Shown in pieces: positions 11,838-23,659 of a stretch of DNA of 64,000 bases. The first letter of the stretch is position 1; each line of letters starts with the position of its first letter. The stretch lies in NCBI RefSeq assembly GCF_030272615.1, contig NC_081405.1:154211113-154275112 (forward strand), given 5' to 3'. Below the pieces are notes generated by a model. That model did no database searches and was not told the DNA's origin. It saw only the letters and a program-made list of their open reading frames with translations. A program made the translations under genes and the position numbers. This stretch comes from Cryptomeria japonica (Eukaryota > Streptophyta > Pinopsida > Cupressales > Cupressaceae).

Positions 11838-13024
11838 TACTCCCAATAAGGTCATTGCAAGAAAGAAAGGAGAGTTGGTTATTCTCCTACAAAATTTATA
11901 TTTGATAATGGAGTCCATTACTTATTTTATTTGAGAAATCTTCATCCCATCTTGGTTGCAAGGTTCAAATTAAATATTTTTATTTTACTAATCCCTAAGT
12001 TACCTCATTTTTAAGAAGGCAAACTTAGGCTTAATTAGTTAGTGAGATCCTTATTTTGTCTTTAGCTTCCATCTAAAGAAACTAATATTGGATTTTTTTC
12101 AATTTATGACATATTTTAAGAGATATATAGAATAAATACATGAAGTAGATTGAGATATTTTGGAGAGTAGATTTGAGATGTTGTCACTTAATTGATTGAG
12201 AAAAATACCTTTCTACCTAGCAAATTTCCTCTAGGGTCTTTGTAAAATATGGGAATAGTAACCTTTAGGTATGCTTCATTTGGATATTGGTACAATGAGA
12301 TATATTGATGGTAATTATTACTTTTGGAAACCCATATTATGACTATTCACAAAAAATAATATATTTTTAATTGAGGTTCACTTTTTTTTACTTAGGATCT
12401 CTTATAGTATTGTAGTAGATTTTAGTTTTCTACTCTATAGAAAATAGTATCATCAATAAATTGCTTACATGTGACAAAAGGAGCCAATGATGATGATTTG
12501 AACCCTTTTAACCCACTTGAACTAGTTGTAATAAATGAAATTGATTCTAACAAAGGAAGGCAATTTCTTTGATAACCAAAATCCTATATTAACATTAGGA
12601 TGAATTAGATGTTCATAAATATCAATTGATTACTCCTCTTATGATGATTTATAAATAGAAATGAAATCAAATATTACAATTTTAGTACAAATGTCCAATT
12701 ATGAAGAATTACTAAGAATATATATTTCTATATTAACAATTACAACTTAAAATCTAAAAAAATAGAAAGTATAGACATCTGAGACAATTTTGTAACTTAT
12801 TTAGAGCGTTCGACATGGAAAATGAACATAGCATAGACATCGTCATAGTGTGTTTTCATCCTATACAGATGAAAACTCAAATTTATAGAACACTTTTAAA
12901 TCTATGGCTACATAGAAAAAACTAACATCACGAGCCCACTACATGCAAAAAGTTTACAAGCAAAAATATTAAAAGGGAAATTATTGAAAGAGATTAAATT
13001 ATAATAATCAAATAAAATGAAAAT
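11838..13024. other. No recognisable gene
   Basis: AT-rich DNA between the copia element and the truncated LINE. Stops are dense in all frames and no repeat partner was seen in this window. It is the pre-insertion host sequence of both neighbours. Confidence 0.5.
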
Positions 13025-13040
13025 AAAGATGAAATGATAT

Positions 13041-13589
13041 AGGCCTGCTAATGGGCTTTTGAGGGCTAATCCTCAGAGAAAGGGTGAATCAAGACAAGAG
13101 TGGACTCTGCCAGATAAAGGGTGGACTAAGGTTAATTTTGATGGCGCTTCGAGGGGTAATCCAGGGGTCTCTGGAGTTGGGGTAATAGCCCGAGATGATT
13201 GTGGCAACACTCTGGCCATAGGTGCTAAGAGACTGGTGGATGGATCGAACAACGTTGCTCAGTGTCAAGTGGTGTTAGAAGCCATTCTCATGGCTATTAA
13301 ATTGGGAGTGAAGAAACTCCATTTGGAGGGAGATTCTCAGATTGTGGTGAATGGGATAGCTAGAGGCCGAATGGAGGCGTGGCACTTAGACAAGCATGTT
13401 CGAAGAATGAAACTTCTTTTGTGTGGGTTTCAAAATTTTAAGGTGACTCACATCCTTAGGGAAGCTAATTTGGAAGCTGACAAGCTTTCAAATGTGGGAG
13501 CGAATGGCTCTTTGGAAAATAACTTTAGATTGTTCGAGGACTTTAGAAATGTTAGTTCTCATGATTTTGGTTGTATTGCTAAAACTTAG
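13041..13589 (+). pseudogene. LINE ORF2 C-terminal RNase H domain, open but 5'-truncated
   Basis: The frame enters from the truncation point without a start codon and stays open to the stop ending at 13589. The domain (RVT_3/RNase H type I) is complete by eye: WTKVNFDGASRGNPG at the start, AQCQVVLEAILMAIKLGV for the helix with the conserved acidic residue, LHLEGDSQIVVNGI with the catalytic Asp, and THILREANLEADKLSNVG at the end with the last acidic residue. All four expected acidic positions seem present. It is the tail of the ORF2 polyprotein (endonuclease, reverse transcriptase, RNase H); without its own start it is not a gene but a fossil fragment. Confidence 0.9.
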
Positions 13590-13861
13590 GAAAGTGAACC
13601 CGAGCTTGTTTTTGAAATGACCGTTTGTGTCCCTGGACTTGTGGGAAGTAATGATCCTCATGGATTGTGATCAACGAGGTCTTTGTAAGTGGCCTTGCGG
13701 TGATGGGTGATGTTGGAGGCAATCGGTGTGAAGGCTTGGTGATGATGCTTGGTTTTTCTGTGATTCGTGTGGAGCAATCATGACTTGTGATGGTGGTGGC
13801 TTCTTAAAGCCTTGGTTTTATGTTCCCAAGCATTTTGTAGTGGCTGGTTTTCGGTGGTAGG

Positions 13862-14467
13862 TTGTGTGTGCAGGATTTGGTGCAGAGGCGAGTCAGGATG
13901 GAGGCAATTTTTTCTTTGATGACGGACGGGAAAATGCTTGCTTTTCGTGGCCTAATCTCAAGCAACAGGTTGATGAATGTTTTCAGGGTGGATGGAGAGG
14001 ATTTTTGGAGGGTAGTGAGGTTGATGTTTGGGGAGGAATTTTTGACATCGGACTGTCGGCCTAGAACTAACCTTGATATCTCATCATTGTTCGTTGCCTT
14101 GGCCTTGCTGGTGGGTAAGTCGACGGAGGAAGTGCAACAGGTTGCATCTTTGGTGTTGAGACCCAAATGGGCGGGTGGCTTGCAGGAAGTGGTGGCTCGA
14201 GTTGTTGTTGGCGAGGGGCTGAAGTCGATGGTAGGACCATGGTGGAGGATCAGTGTGGATGTGGGGGAGCTGCAACCGTTCGTAATTTGGTTGGCTTCCC
14301 GGCCAGTTGATCTGCAGGTGGAGAATGCAAGGAAGGGATGGGGAGAGATTGTGCAGTATGTGCGTAAGTTGGGGCTGACTAAGAGAGTGAAAATTCGTGG
14401 GAAGGTGACCCCAATTCGGTCTAAGGCTCCTCTGGATGAATATGGGAGGCCTACGGTTCGACATTAG
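13862..14467 (+). CDS. Unrecognised 201-codon open frame downstream of LINE RNase H
   Basis: An ATG-initiated frame of 201 codons lies between the RNase H stop and the poly-A tail of the truncated LINE. It is unusually long for what would normally be a 3' UTR. The predicted product is rich in Val, Leu, Arg and Gly, with a Trp-containing segment (VGPWWRISVDV) and a basic C-terminus (KRVKIRGKVTPIRSKAP). I recognise no domain. The region is relatively GC-rich, which lengthens open frames by chance, and another frame overlaps at 13864-14064. It may be a spurious frame or a remnant of an extra LINE ORF. Confidence 0.3.
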   Translation: MCVQDLVQRRVRMEAIFSLMTDGKMLAFRGLISSNRLMNVFRVDGEDFWRVVRLMFGEEFLTSDCRPRTNLDISSLFVALALLVGKSTEEVQQVASLVLRPKWAGGLQEVVARVVVGEGLKSMVGPWWRISVDVGELQPFVIWLASRPVDLQVENARKGWGEIVQYVRKLGLTKRVKIRGKVTPIRSKAPLDEYGRPTVRH

Positions 14468-14856
14468 CTTCCACGGAAGCAGACAAAGGTGGTGGAGCGC
14501 GGTTCACTGTGTGGTGGCAGGTCAAGAACGGTGCCAGGTGGAGGGAGTGTGATGCACGACGCAGGGCCCAGTCGAGGCATTCCTAACTTCTCAAGGGAAG
14601 AGGCCTTGGGATGGTTTCGATAGATAGGTACTCTGGGCTAATCGAGTCCTTCTTTTTGTGGGGCACGTGTTTGTATGTGGTTTTTTGTGGCTGTTGGCAC
14701 TATTGGGTTGGTGTTTTTTTCGGGTTCCTATGTTGTAATTGGTGCGAGACCCCTTGTTGTGGCAGATTGTCTATCTGCTTTTTGGATGTAAATATTTCCT
14801 ATTTTATGCAATATATTATCCTGGTTATCAATCAAAAAAAAAAAGATGAAATGATA

Positions 14857-16402
14857 CTATTGAAGGATTCTCATTCTTCTGATTCAGAAAAAATTACATA
14901 CAGAGAAATAAAAGAAAATGTTGGGTTGGCTTTTAAGGGCTCGCCTCAGACAAGTCTCATTTTTGGTATTTCCACCTCCACAAACAATTAGGGTTATATT
15001 ATATATATATGAGACAAATATTGATTAAAATAACAATGTGATTTAGAAGATAAAGAAGTAGATTAAATATACTTTTCTAATATCAAGGATATCTAACTGC
15101 TAGCACAAGAGAGTTGTTCTTAGTTATAATGAGACAAAAAAATGGAGTATGATCACATGGAAGCTAAAAGAGGCCTCCAAAATGGATTCCAAAAATACAA
15201 AATGTTTCCTTACACAATCCCAACATGAAAAGTAATATGCAAGGAGCCAAGGGAGTCTTGTATTCTTCAAAACCTAAAAGCTTTAAGAAAGTTTTAGAGC
15301 CAAGACCAAAGTTGCATGTGTATGTGTGTGTGAGAGAGATTACAAGAATGAAAAAATTCATTCAAAATAGGAAGTCACAGTTACTCAAGAATGTTATGTT
15401 CAAAATATTCAAGAGTGTAATACACCAACAACCATTTAAATCATGAATTTTTGTGGGATGCTAACACATCTCATGGACATTGACACGTGGCACTACTGTC
15501 CAAGAAAATTAGACTAAAAAAATAAAGATCTTGAAATAAATTTCCTAGCAGAGAGACATTTTGATACATTTAAAATAATTTTAATGATGAGCTAAAAGGG
15601 AGGTTTCATGTAGTGTGAAATTTCAAGGGTGTGAAAATTTTGACACTACATTTTTCCCCACTTTAGTTGGCATATACATTATGCTAAATATACATGCCAA
15701 AGTAAAAATAACTGAAAATTGAAAATTATCAAAGGATACTCAAGAGGATGTAAGAGATTAAACTCACATGGATATGCCCCTAGGCAGAAGTCCTATAAAA
15801 TAGCTAAAATATCTTGCATAGAACACAAATATTATGATAAAAAATTTAACCACAAAAATGTTAGTTGAAAAGATAAATGTTAGAAAAATATAATATAAAT
15901 CAAGCTCTTAAACAAGTAGACACACAAGAAGAGCATGCGATTAAAGATTTGACAAATGATTGAATAGTTATGACTAGCAAGTTGTGTTATCCTAGAGACC
16001 ATAAAATAATTTTGATTGAGAATGGCTTCTATAGTGTTGCACAACAACCATGAAAAGTAAGGACATATGAAGTCTGACAATTTAGCAAGTTGTGTTGTGC
16101 TAGGTGGTTCATATGCTATCAAGTTAATATAATGATTATAATTTTTTATATATACTTTTAGATAGAAAATTTGATGTGCATTGTGAAAACACCCCTTAAA
16201 ATAATTGCATTATTAAAGGACTGCAAGTTATTTTAACAAGAAAGAGAAAATTAAAGATTGCAAGAACAACATCAAGATAGCATGAAACACATAACGTTGT
16301 GCCTAGGTAATGTCATCAATCAATAAAAGGGATCCAAAGACTTGCGATTAGCATGAATTTATAACAATCATTTATGTCATGTGATTTAGGGTACATGAAT
16401 TA
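14857..16402. other. No recognisable gene; one hairpin
   Basis: AT-rich DNA without convincing coding sequence. Short open frames near 15164-15446 have no family features. An imperfect hairpin lies at 15609-15650, with arms TGTAGTGTGAAATTT and AAATTTTGACACTACA. Confidence 0.5.
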
Positions 16403-18415
16403 CTATCTATAATAACCCACTATACTTAACCCAATAAAATTTTGACCATTTTTTTTTTTTTAATTTAATCATTTTTGTTTGATTCAATCGCATACTTTGG
16501 GCATCTATCCATTTGGATTAGGAACTCATCCATCCGGGATGAGCATCTAACCATACGGGTTAGGCATCTGTCCATACAGGACATGAGGTTTCATCTATCC
16601 AATACGGGGTAGGCATCTACCCAAACGGGGTAGGCATCTATCCAACTTGGGATAGGAGGTGCTTTGGCCAGAGACTTAGACTCATTGGGACCATTCGGGT
16701 CCTGAGTCACTCACTAAGAACTACACTCCTTTAATAGGTGTGCACCGAGGTCATTGTCCTTAGGAGCAAGTAGAATAATATATTGCAAGTTTGAATTCCT
16801 CCTCCGAATTTGGCCTAAAGCCTCAGTAAGTCAAGCGAATCCATACGGGATTCCTTCTGAGTATGCGTTGAATTACTTTTTCTTTTATTACACTTATCTT
16901 TAAATTAAGATTCTTCGCAATCCTTCTTCTTACCAAATCCTAGACCCCATCCCCGAATGCCTGAGTACTAGGGAAAACTTCGTCCCTAGATTGCCTACAT
17001 ACCCGTTTCAATAAGGGATCAAGGTGTATAATATTTAGTTTTGTTTTCTAATCTATGATTTAATGTAAACTATTTGGTGGGTACGCAACCCTTTCTAGGG
17101 TCAATGTCCCAAACAGTTTCTCTGCGGTTGCTACCCACAATGGTAGCTTTAAAGAAAAGGATCAAGGTGGCCTATTGCTTGTGGCCTAAAACAACTAGGT
17201 CCTAATACCTATCATAAGTGTCACCCTTGACCCAATTGTCAATCGTCAACAACTCTTCGAGATTAAGCCAAGTTTATCAAAGCATTTCACTCAATCACTC
17301 TAAGGGGTTTACTAAAGTTTATCTAGTGGATGTAAATTCATTTAAAGATTATCTTATTAGGTTGTCGATCCAAGGGGGATTGCCCGCCCCTTGTATTTAA
17401 CTTCCAATTGTCCCTTATTACTCCCCGACAATTTACTGGGATGATGCCACAGACGTCGTTGATGCAGCTTTATTAGGTGTTAGGTGCAGTAGTTCAACAC
17501 GACGACATTACCCATAAGCATGACCTAGAGGCACCGTATATACCGAACGCTGCTAAGTTTTAATTTCCAACACCTCTTGTTTAGTTTTATAACTAAGAGA
17601 GCTAACTCTTATATTCAATGAACTTAACATTATTCTAATGTAGACAGAATTGAAACTCATATTGAAAAATATGCCACAAAATTATCTCTACGTATAAATG
17701 AAGGAAATTCACTTGAAGTAGAATCTTATTAACGTTAAAAAAGAAGAATAAATTTAAATAAGAGATCTACCATCTAATGACATCAATTACGCAACTAGCA
17801 TGGATAAGTAAGAAAGTGTAACTTGTATAGAAATAACGAGAATTGAATAAATATACCACCTTTAAAAGTAACTTGCATGACATTAAATTCATCTTTTTCT
17901 AATTTTACCCTCTTTTAAAATAATATTGATACTTAGGTAAGAAAGGAAATATCAATCTAAATTTGTGAAATAAATGAACCATCCAGTTAAATAAATCTAC
18001 TTAGTTAAAATTCATTGTGAAGAATTTAAATTGTTCATTCCTATCTAAGTTTTCCAATCGCTTGACAAAATGATTTCCCATTTATCTAATCTAGATTCAA
18101 TTGTTGGGACCTATTTCCAATTTTAATCCCCTTTAGAATAAAATTTGATAAATTAACAATCCTTTTCTATGTATGTATATTCATATTATTAAAATTAATA
18201 ATTACAAAATAAATTATTAGAATTAGTATTAACATAATCTTAATATATTAATATTATTAATAAATTATTATATTTGTATTCTATTTAAAAGCTATTAATA
18301 CCTAATCTTACTTTGCTTAAGTTTTATTTATGGAAATAATAACTACTGATTTATTTATTAGTGGTTAAATAAAATAAAAAATATAGATAATAGTTGTATG
18401 ATGAAATTGCAGAGT

Positions 18416-18715
18416 TACAGAGAATGAATTTCTGGACGCATCAACAGATTTCACATATTCTTGAGATATAATTTTTTGAAAAGGTTTATTTACAGAGAAT
18501 GATTTTCGAGAGGCATCAACAAATTTCACATATTCCTGAGATATATTTCTTTGAAAGGGTTTATTTACATAGAATGATTTTCTCGAGGCATCAATAGATT
18601 TCACACATTCCTGAGATTTTTTTGTTTTTGAAAGGGCTTATTTACAGAGAACGATTTTCCAACGACATTGATATAAAACAATAATTTAAAGAAAGGGTTT
18701 ATTTAAGAGAATGAT
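18416..18715. repeat. 75-bp tandem repeat in left LTR
   Basis: Units begin ACAGAGAATG or a variant at 18417, 18492, 18567 and 18644, each with a GAGGCATCAACA-like core and a GAAAGGGTTTATTT end. Because 75 is divisible by three, a repeated minus-strand peptide pattern (DASRKSFSVNKPFQ) appears, which is a by-product rather than a gene. Confidence 0.85.
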
Positions 18716-19507
18716 TTTCTTGAAACATTGATATAAAACAATAATTTAAGAAACAGATTTCTCAGAAAGGAAAATTTCAGAGAAAATAGTTTACACAAAC
18801 ACAAGGCACCAATAATTTGTTGAATAGATTTTTGAGAGAGTAGTTTTATTTTATTCTTACATAGAATATCAAATACATTTGAAAATTTCATTTCCTACAA
18901 TCACAGAGAAGTAGACTACTCACAGAGGGAAAATAAGGGAACAAAAAGAAATACATGCAATTGATCAAACCCTCATTCAGAGATAAATAAGCTTCTGGTG
19001 CACAAACTTTATAATCACAGGGAGCTAGAAAAAAAATTCACTATTAAGGAATAAGATTTTCATTTGATTGATCAAACCCACTAGTGACTGAAAGTTTTAA
19101 TCACGGGAAAGAAAAAGAATAAAAAACTAAGAAACAAGATTCATACAAAGGAAATTAATTTTTATTCATAGGAAAGAAATGAATAAAAACACGAAAACAA
19201 GATTCATATACAGGTAATTAATTTTTATTCAAAGCAAGTTTTATTCACCGAAAAGAAAAGAATAAAAGCAAGAAAACAAGATTCATGCACGGGTAATTAA
19301 TTTTTATTCAGAGAGAGAAGAATTAATTCTTGGAAAAATAGCTAAATAGGAAAAATAGGATTTTTGCACAAATCTAGACTTAAATAGAAAAGAAAGAAAA
19401 GCAAGATCTCTTTCCTTCTTTTTCACTAAAGAAAATTAAATAAATAAATAGATATTCTTGCATGCATTTATAAGGAGAAAAGGTTTACTTTTATTTTGAA
19501 ACAATAA

Positions 19508-19515
<8 letters not shown>

Positions 19516-19540
<25 letters not shown>
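19516..19540. repeat. (TA)n microsatellite in LTR
   Basis: About twelve TA units. The right LTR has a T-rich run at the corresponding place near 27645-27662. Confidence 0.9.
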
Positions 19541-20256
19541 GAATTAATAAAAATTTCTTTATTAATTTTTCTAATTACTAAGACGGTAGATCTTTTATAT
19601 GAATTAAATTCTAAGAGAGAAAATAAACTATTTCTTGCAAAATACAAAATTCACGTATGACAATTAAAAGAATGCAAAGAGAGGAGAACCTGGATACTCG
19701 AAGCTTGATGTAGGATCCCCTCCAAATTCTTCAAGCTAGCCTCCCTTGATCCTTCCTTGCAACTTTGTGAAATTTCTTCAAAACAACTACTTAACAATCC
19801 TACAATGAAATGTGAGTACAAAGAAAAACCTACTACTTTCAATAACTTGAGAAGATTTCTTTCTTCAAAATAACCATCTCCCTCTTTTAAAAAACTTGCA
19901 TACATTATATAAAAAAGATCCCTCAATTCCACTATCAAGAGAATTAATTGAAAGAAATGATTCTTTTCCAATATTGGATCCATGCAAAATTGATTAATAT
20001 CTTAGTGGAGGGAGTTACATGCAAGGAAATTAAAGAATGAAGATTCATCTAGAAGCTTCTAATTTCTCCTACAACATGTGCCTATTTGAAAATGAGAAAT
20101 TAAATAATGCCTATTTAAATTATATTCTCCAAGTGTGTATGCGGGTCCATTATTTAACCTTTCATAATAATTATTCAACCATATTCAATAGCTCAACCAC
20201 AAAAAGATATAATAGTAATTGTATCAAATCAAAAGTGATAAAGGAGGGTTATGACA

Positions 20257-20269
20257 TCCTTCCGCCCTT
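20257..20269 (-). promoter_or_regulatory. Polypurine tract of chromovirus
   Basis: The minus strand reads AAGGGCGGAAGGA directly adjoining the 3' LTR. Confidence 0.8.
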
Positions 20270-20336
20270 AAATTGTGCATCGTCTTGATGCACTTATTCA
20301 ATGTATCCATAAGAGAGTCTATAGTTCTTGATTAGT

Positions 20337-21047
20337 TTAAAACAAAAAAGGAAACAACTGTTGCATTTCCCTAGTATCTTCCCATGTGGCATTCTTTTCA
20401 TCATACTGATTCCATTGTACTTTGCATTGATCAACCTCTCTGTTGCTCAATTGGTACTGGCGCCTCTCCAAGATTCTGAATGGCTCTATCATTATTCCTC
20501 CCATTTCCTGGACCTGTAAAGCATCCCAATTCAAGATATGTTTCTCATCAAGTACATACTTTTTAAGAAGAGATACATGGAAGACATCATATATTCGGCT
20601 CAATTGGGGAGGTAAGGCCAACCGGTATGCAACTGGATTAATCCTTTCCAATATCTCAAAAGGACCAACATAACAAGGTGAAAGCCTAGTCTTTTTTCCA
20701 AACCTTATGGAACTCTTGTGTGGCCTAACCCTTAGGAAGACTTTCTCTCCCACCTCAAACTCCCTTGGTGTCTTGTTCTTTTCAACATAACTCTTCTGCC
20801 TATCCGAGGCTTCCTTCAATATTTCCCTAATCTCCTTAGTTTTCCTTTCCATTTCCTTCAACATATCTGGTCCAATAATTACTCTATCTTCAAGACTATC
20901 CCAACTCAAAGGTGTTTGACATGGCCTACAATACAATGCTTCAAAAGGTGCCATTCCTAAAGATGTTTGATATGTATTATTGTAAGTAAACTCTACCAAA
21001 GGTAAGTAATCTTCCCATTTCTTTGTTGATCCATGCAGTCCATGCAA
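20337..21047 (-). pseudogene. Chromovirus integrase C-terminal half with chromodomain
   Basis: The longest intact piece of this integrase, 236 codons. It contains the end of the core (LVEFTYNNTYQTSLGMAPFE, ALYCRPCQTPL), a basic linker, the GPY/F module (SPCYVGPFEILERI, FHVSLLKKY) and a C-terminal chromodomain (RRQYQLSNREVDQCKVQWN ... ATWED). The chromodomain is thought to direct insertion to heterochromatin in this family and defines chromoviruses. The frame ends about 70 bases from the polypurine tract, as expected for the end of pol. The upstream core lies in another frame (21125-21349), so a frameshift separates them. Confidence 0.92.
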
Positions 21048-21124
21048 AGTAGGTCTTCCAAAATCTGATTTGTCCTTTCTGTTTGATCGTCAATTTCAAG
21101 ATGGTATGCAGTACTAAAATTTAG

Positions 21125-21349
21125 CTAAGTTCCCAAAGTTGATTGAAGAGTTGTCCAGAACCTTGAAGTGAATCTAGCATCTCTATCTGATATGATTTTC
21201 TCTGGCATTCCATGCAACCTAAATATTTCCTTAAAAAAGTGCCTTGCCAAGGTAGGTGCATCATCCGTCATATTCCCTTGTATAAAGTGTGCCACCTTAG
21301 TGAGTTTGTCAATTAACACCATTATTGTATCATGCCTAGAAGGTGACAT
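21125..21349 (-). pseudogene. Chromovirus integrase catalytic core, central fragment
   Basis: The minus strand reads [17 protein letters not shown], then [20 protein letters not shown], containing the second catalytic Asp region of the DDE integrase core. It is cut off by a frameshift near 21120; the rest continues from 21047 downwards in a different frame. The start of the core (the first Asp region) lies between 21350 and 21438 with interruptions. This part joins element cDNA ends to target DNA. Confidence 0.88.
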
Positions 21350-21438
21350 GGAAACCCTTGCAAAAAATCCATGCTAATAACTTGCCACTTGTGCTAAGGT
21401 ACATCATGTAACTGTAATAATCCAGCTGGATGTCTACG

Positions 21439-22632
21439 CTATGCCTTTACCCTTTGACACTCCAAACATTTAGCCACATACTTAACTATGCCATTCTTCA
21501 TCCCTTGCCAAAAGTATAGCTTCTTTAGATCTGCATAAAGTTTATTAACCCCCAAGTTCCCTAAGTAAGGGGTATTATGAGCCTCCGATAAGACTACCTT
21601 CCTTAAGTCCCCTGAACTAGGAACATGGATTCTGTTATTGTATCCGAGCAACCCTTCTTCATCTAATGTATACCCTTCAACCTTAGGATCCATTGGATCA
21701 TATTCTAAAGATAATTTGACTTGCTCATACCATGGGTCATGTCCCTGCTCATCTATTACTTTCCTTTTGAAAGTAGTTTTGAATGTTTCTATAGTCATCA
21801 AGTGCCTCCTCCTACTTAAAGCATCTGCCACCCTATTTTCCTTCCCCTTAATATATTCAATTTCAAAATCATATTCACTGAAAAATTCTAACCACGTTCT
21901 TTGTCTAGCATTTAAGTGGGGTTGAGTGAAAATGTACTTTAGTCCTTGATTATCAGATTTTAACTCAAAGGGCTTCCCCAGTAAGAAGTGTCTCCATTTT
22001 GGTAGGGCATGCACAATTGCTGCTAACTCTAAGTCGTGGGGCACACAATTAACTTCATGATTCTTCAGCTTCCTGGATTCGTAAGCTACTACCCCTTCAT
22101 CTTGGATAAGTACTCCTCCTAAACCTTCAATAGAAGCATCAATTACGACTGTGAAGTGTCCATTTGGATCTGGTACCCTTAAAATGGGTGTTGAAGTTAG
22201 TTTTTCTTTCAAAATTTGAAATGCCTTATCACTTTGCTCTGTCCACATAAACTTTTTACCTTTCCTCTGTAATGATGTGATAGGGTTTGCTATCTTAGAG
22301 AATCCTTCCACAAACCTCCTATAGTACCCTGCTAGCCCCATAAAGCTTCTTACCTTTGAAACATTTTTAGGGATCGACCATTCTATTATTGCCTTTATCT
22401 TATCTGGATCAACATCTATTCCTTCCTTTGATATGATATGCCCAAGGTAGTGAATCTTTTCCTCGAAGAAGGCACATTTTGATAATTTTCCATATAACTT
22501 GTGTTCCCTAAACCTTTGCAAAACCATTTGTAGGTGTACTAAATATTCCTCCTCATTCCTAGAGTAAATCAAGATTTCATCTAGAAATACCAAGACAAAT
22601 TTGTCCAAGTAGTCATGAAGTACACTTTTCAT
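21439..22632 (-). pseudogene. Chromovirus RT C-terminal part, RNase H and integrase zinc domain
   Basis: 397 codons remain open on the minus strand. The start is the RT palm: FVLVFLDEILIYSRN shows the catalytic YxDD/FxDD box as FLDE, the second Asp replaced by Glu. The thumb follows (GHIISKEGIDVDPDKIKAI, SFMGLAGYYRRFVEGFS), then RNase H (VVIDASIEGLGGVL, SDNQGLKYIF, NRVADALSRR). The end is an HHCC-type zinc region (EAHNTPYLGNLG with the second His replaced by Asn, then CLECQRVK). The apparent start at 22632 is not a true start, because the RT continues upstream in another frame. The FLDE change and a deletion upstream argue against activity. Confidence 0.93.
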
Positions 22633-22639
22633 TAAAGGT

Positions 22640-22933
22640 TCATAAATGTAGCTGGGGCATTGGTTGATGATATCCTGATCGGAGGTCTATCTTCGAGAAA
22701 AATGCTGCTCCTTTCATTTGCTCAAAAATATCCTCTATTCGAGGTAAGGGATATCTATTATTTATTGTGATCTTGTTCAACATCCTATAGTCAATGCGTA
22801 GTCTTAAGGTCCCATCCTTCTTCTTAACAAATAAGAATGGTGCTCCCCATGGTGATACACTTGGCCTTATTAATCCCTTAGCTAAGAGTTCCTCTAATTG
22901 CATTTTGAGTTCTTGTAATTTAGTTGTGTTCAT
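22640..22933 (-). pseudogene. Chromovirus RT N-terminal part, with internal deletion
   Basis: The minus strand encodes the RT fingers region: [42 protein letters not shown] and [13 protein letters not shown], which contains the first catalytic Asp. The usual stretch of about 25-30 residues between the GYHQ and TNAPATFMN motifs is missing. In its place the sequence passes directly to a frameshifted NAPATFMN segment at about 22640-22660, so this is a small deletion plus frameshift. It joins the 21439-22632 piece downstream. Confidence 0.9.
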
Positions 22934-23049
22934 TTGATAAGGTGCCCTTGATACTGGTTTAGCTCTCCCGGTAGTAAGTCGATAGAAAAGTCAAAGTTCC
23001 TTTTAGGGGGTAAGCTTGGTAATTCTTCTGGAAATACATCCTTGAATTC

Positions 23050-23592
23050 TCATAAGAAAGGGGCATTTTCAAGGGTTGGGGTATTTTCCTCTGCTCCTTC
23101 ATCAATTTCAACCATATAGATTAGGCTTCCTCTTCTTCTTTCCTTCTTTAATTGCATGGCTAATATGGTTTCTATATTAATGGGGTTAAACTTTCCTTGG
23201 ATTTTGACCCTTTTTCCCCCATCATCCAAACATTCAACAACTTTGTTATAGCAATCTATGCTATCTTGATGATCTGTTAACCAACTCATTCCAATAATTA
23301 CATCATATAATCCTAGGGGTGCCACATAGAGATCTACCCTTGTTTCAAACTCAGGAAATTGTACCCATGCCCTTGGCAAACACTTAGTTACTTCCCTAGT
23401 TGCCTTATCCCCATATTGAACCGTCAATGATGACTCCATTTGATTAACTTTTAATACATATTTTCTTACTAATTCAGGTGAGATGAAACATTCAGATGAC
23501 CCAATGTCAATTAGAATTGAAATTGGTTGTTCAAATAGTGTACATGTAGTTTCCATGGGAACATTCTGGAGTTTTGTTCTTTGGTTCCTCAC
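23050..23592 (-). pseudogene. Chromovirus aspartic protease
   Basis: The minus strand reads ISILIDIGSSECFIS, where the retroviral-type active-site triad D-T/S-G appears as D-I-G, then YDVIIGMSWLTDHQDSIDC with the conserved ILGMDWL-type hydrophobic motif (Asp replaced by Ser). The domain size and position between the gag zinc knuckle and RT are as expected. It would process Gag-Pol; the altered triad makes activity doubtful. The frame closes before the RT region. Confidence 0.88.
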
Positions 23593-23659
23593 TGCTGCAT
23601 AAATCCTTTGTTGAGGCCCTTGTTGCGGTTGATTGGCCCTAATTTGATCTCATATTTTG

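Larger units (their letters stand above)
13025..14856 (+). mobile_element. 5'-truncated LINE (L1-like) with poly-A and 15-bp TSD
   Basis: The insert proper is about 13040-14841. It begins abruptly within the RNase H coding frame and ends with a poly-A run (14834-14844) after a T/G-rich 3' region typical of plant L1 elements. It is flanked by the perfect direct repeat AAAGATGAAATGATA at 13025-13039 and 14842-14856. Such variable-length TSDs with a 5' truncation are the signature of target-primed reverse transcription. The insert is notably richer in G+C than its AT-rich surroundings. Because the TSD is still perfect, the insertion is probably fairly recent. Confidence 0.95.
16408..20256 (-). 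repeat. 3' LTR of chromovirus, 3.85 kb
   Basis: Starts TATAATAACCC (TG changed to TA relative to the right LTR) and ends GGGTTATGACA beside the polypurine tract. Contains about four 75-bp tandem units (18416-18715), a TA microsatellite and CACAGAG-type repeats. Short in-frame open stretches inside it are products of the repeats. Confidence 0.93.

Noticed and set aside
14084..14464. 126-codon minus-strand frame
   Set aside because: Antisense of the 201-codon frame in the LINE tail; both benefit from high GC and no motif supports this one.
18365..18604. Repeated-peptide protein (DASRKSFSVNKPFQ pattern)
   Set aside because: A by-product of the 75-bp tandem repeat within an LTR; the right LTR copy has the same pattern with breaks.
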